Assembly (NCBI GenBank): GCA_022567365.1
Contig: JADFHG010000262.1
Span: forward strand, 1 to 5,792
Length of the DNA: 5,792 nt
Origin: Planctomycetota bacterium
GTDB taxonomy: Bacteria > Planctomycetota > Phycisphaerae > UBA1845
Reading direction: 5' to 3'
Shown: positions 5,369 to 5,792 of the stretch, one piece after another
How positions within the stretch are numbered: the stretch's first letter is position 1
Layout of the letters: each line of letters starts with the position of its first letter
Notes under the pieces: model-generated
The model's input: only the letters and a program-made list of their open reading frames with translations
The model's database searches: none
What the model was told of the DNA's origin: nothing
Made by a program: the position numbers and the translations under genes

Positions 5369-5792
5369 GCCTCTGAAGAGGTCACCCATTGGGACTACCC
5401 CTCGAATCATCCGTGACAAAGCACTACACTGTGCGCTTCGGCCGATGTCTCGCTCCTCAACCGAAAACCTACACAGCCACGCTCGTTCCGGGGCATCCTT
5501 TGTCGCGGGTACATGGTCAACCGCTCGCGTGAGCATTGAGTGCGCGTCGACGGGAGGGCCGGCGTTCCGGTGAGACGTCTTGCCTTGCCGGGCCGCACGG
5601 CAGCCGATGGGCTTGGAGCCTCGTCTCCACGCCTGAACCCTGAAATGCAAGATTGACGGCAGCGCCCCCGCGGATCGGCGCGAAACTCGCGTTGCGCCGC
5701 TTGGCGCGGGCTCCGAATCTCGAGCGACCACGCGAGACGTATAGCGTTGGTATCAAACGGCACGTAGCTCCGTACATGGGCCTCTGGCAACA

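Larger units (their letters stand above)
4842..5792. other. Gene-poor, repeat-rich region to the right window edge
   Basis: No gene can be supported in these 951 bases. The longest open frame (minus strand, 5731 to 5024) starts with GTG without a Shine-Dalgarno sequence, runs through the inverted-repeat structures, ends inside a terminal repeat and has a Ser/Arg-rich translation with no recognisable motif. Other frames overlap it in conflict. What can be seen instead is a series of inverted repeats: 4925-4945, 5014-5189, 5197-5230, 5256-5271 and 5334-5368. The stretch 5369-5792 has no structure I can name beyond a minor 5-bp stem at 5694-5707. A decayed gene or a gene entering from beyond the right edge cannot be excluded. 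Confidence 0.55.

Noticed and set aside
5024..5731. 235-residue open frame on the minus strand
   Set aside because: It begins at GTG with no ribosome binding site, crosses several inverted repeats and ends inside a terminal repeat. The composition looks like a chance frame in GC-rich DNA and no motif is recognisable.
5743..5753. TAGCGTTGG-like match to the end of the 176-bp element
   Set aside because: Only about eight bases match, and there is no inverted partner within the window.

Overview
The window looks like a piece of a GC-rich bacterial chromosome, most probably from the Planctomycetota or a near relative. The taxonomic guess rests on three things. The partial integrase opens with an N-terminal motif (RIPKYRRHK, then DGERHYLGPYDSPES) that I associate with planctomycete tyrosine recombinases. 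The large secreted protein has a PKD plus cadherin-like domain layout common in that phylum. The spacers are also long and rich in repeats. No marker gene settles it.

Layout from left to right: (1) positions 1-704, minus strand, hold the N-terminal two thirds or so of a tyrosine recombinase cut by the left window edge, with a 24-bp near-perfect palindrome just upstream. (2) Positions 823-895, minus strand, hold a complete tRNA-Thr(CGT) with its own sigma70-type promoter. The integrase start lies about 118 bp beyond the tRNA 3' end in the same direction, the classic arrangement of an element integrated at a tRNA, which would extend off the left edge. (3) Positions 1234-1779 encode a helical, probably coiled-coil cytoplasmic protein of unknown function. 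(4) Positions 1930-2075 hold a 138-bp MITE-like element with nested palindromes, bounded by TTAG repeats. (5) Positions 2403-4841 encode an 812-residue exported, possibly lipid-anchored modular protein: PKD, a second Ig-like or PKD-like domain, an Asp/Pro linker, two cadherin-like repeats, and a C-terminal domain of about 300 residues that I do not recognise. (6) Positions 4842-5792 hold no gene I can support, but contain a GC-rich hairpin, a second MITE-like element of 176 bp with CTAG/TTAG flanks, and several further inverted repeats.

The two complete protein genes point the same way but are separated by over 600 bp including a mobile element, so they do not look like an operon. No coherent multi-gene system such as defence, secretion or biosynthesis is visible. 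The points most worth following are the tRNA-Thr integration site with its likely operator, the two MITE-like elements sharing YTAG flanks, and the unassigned C-terminal domain of the large protein.
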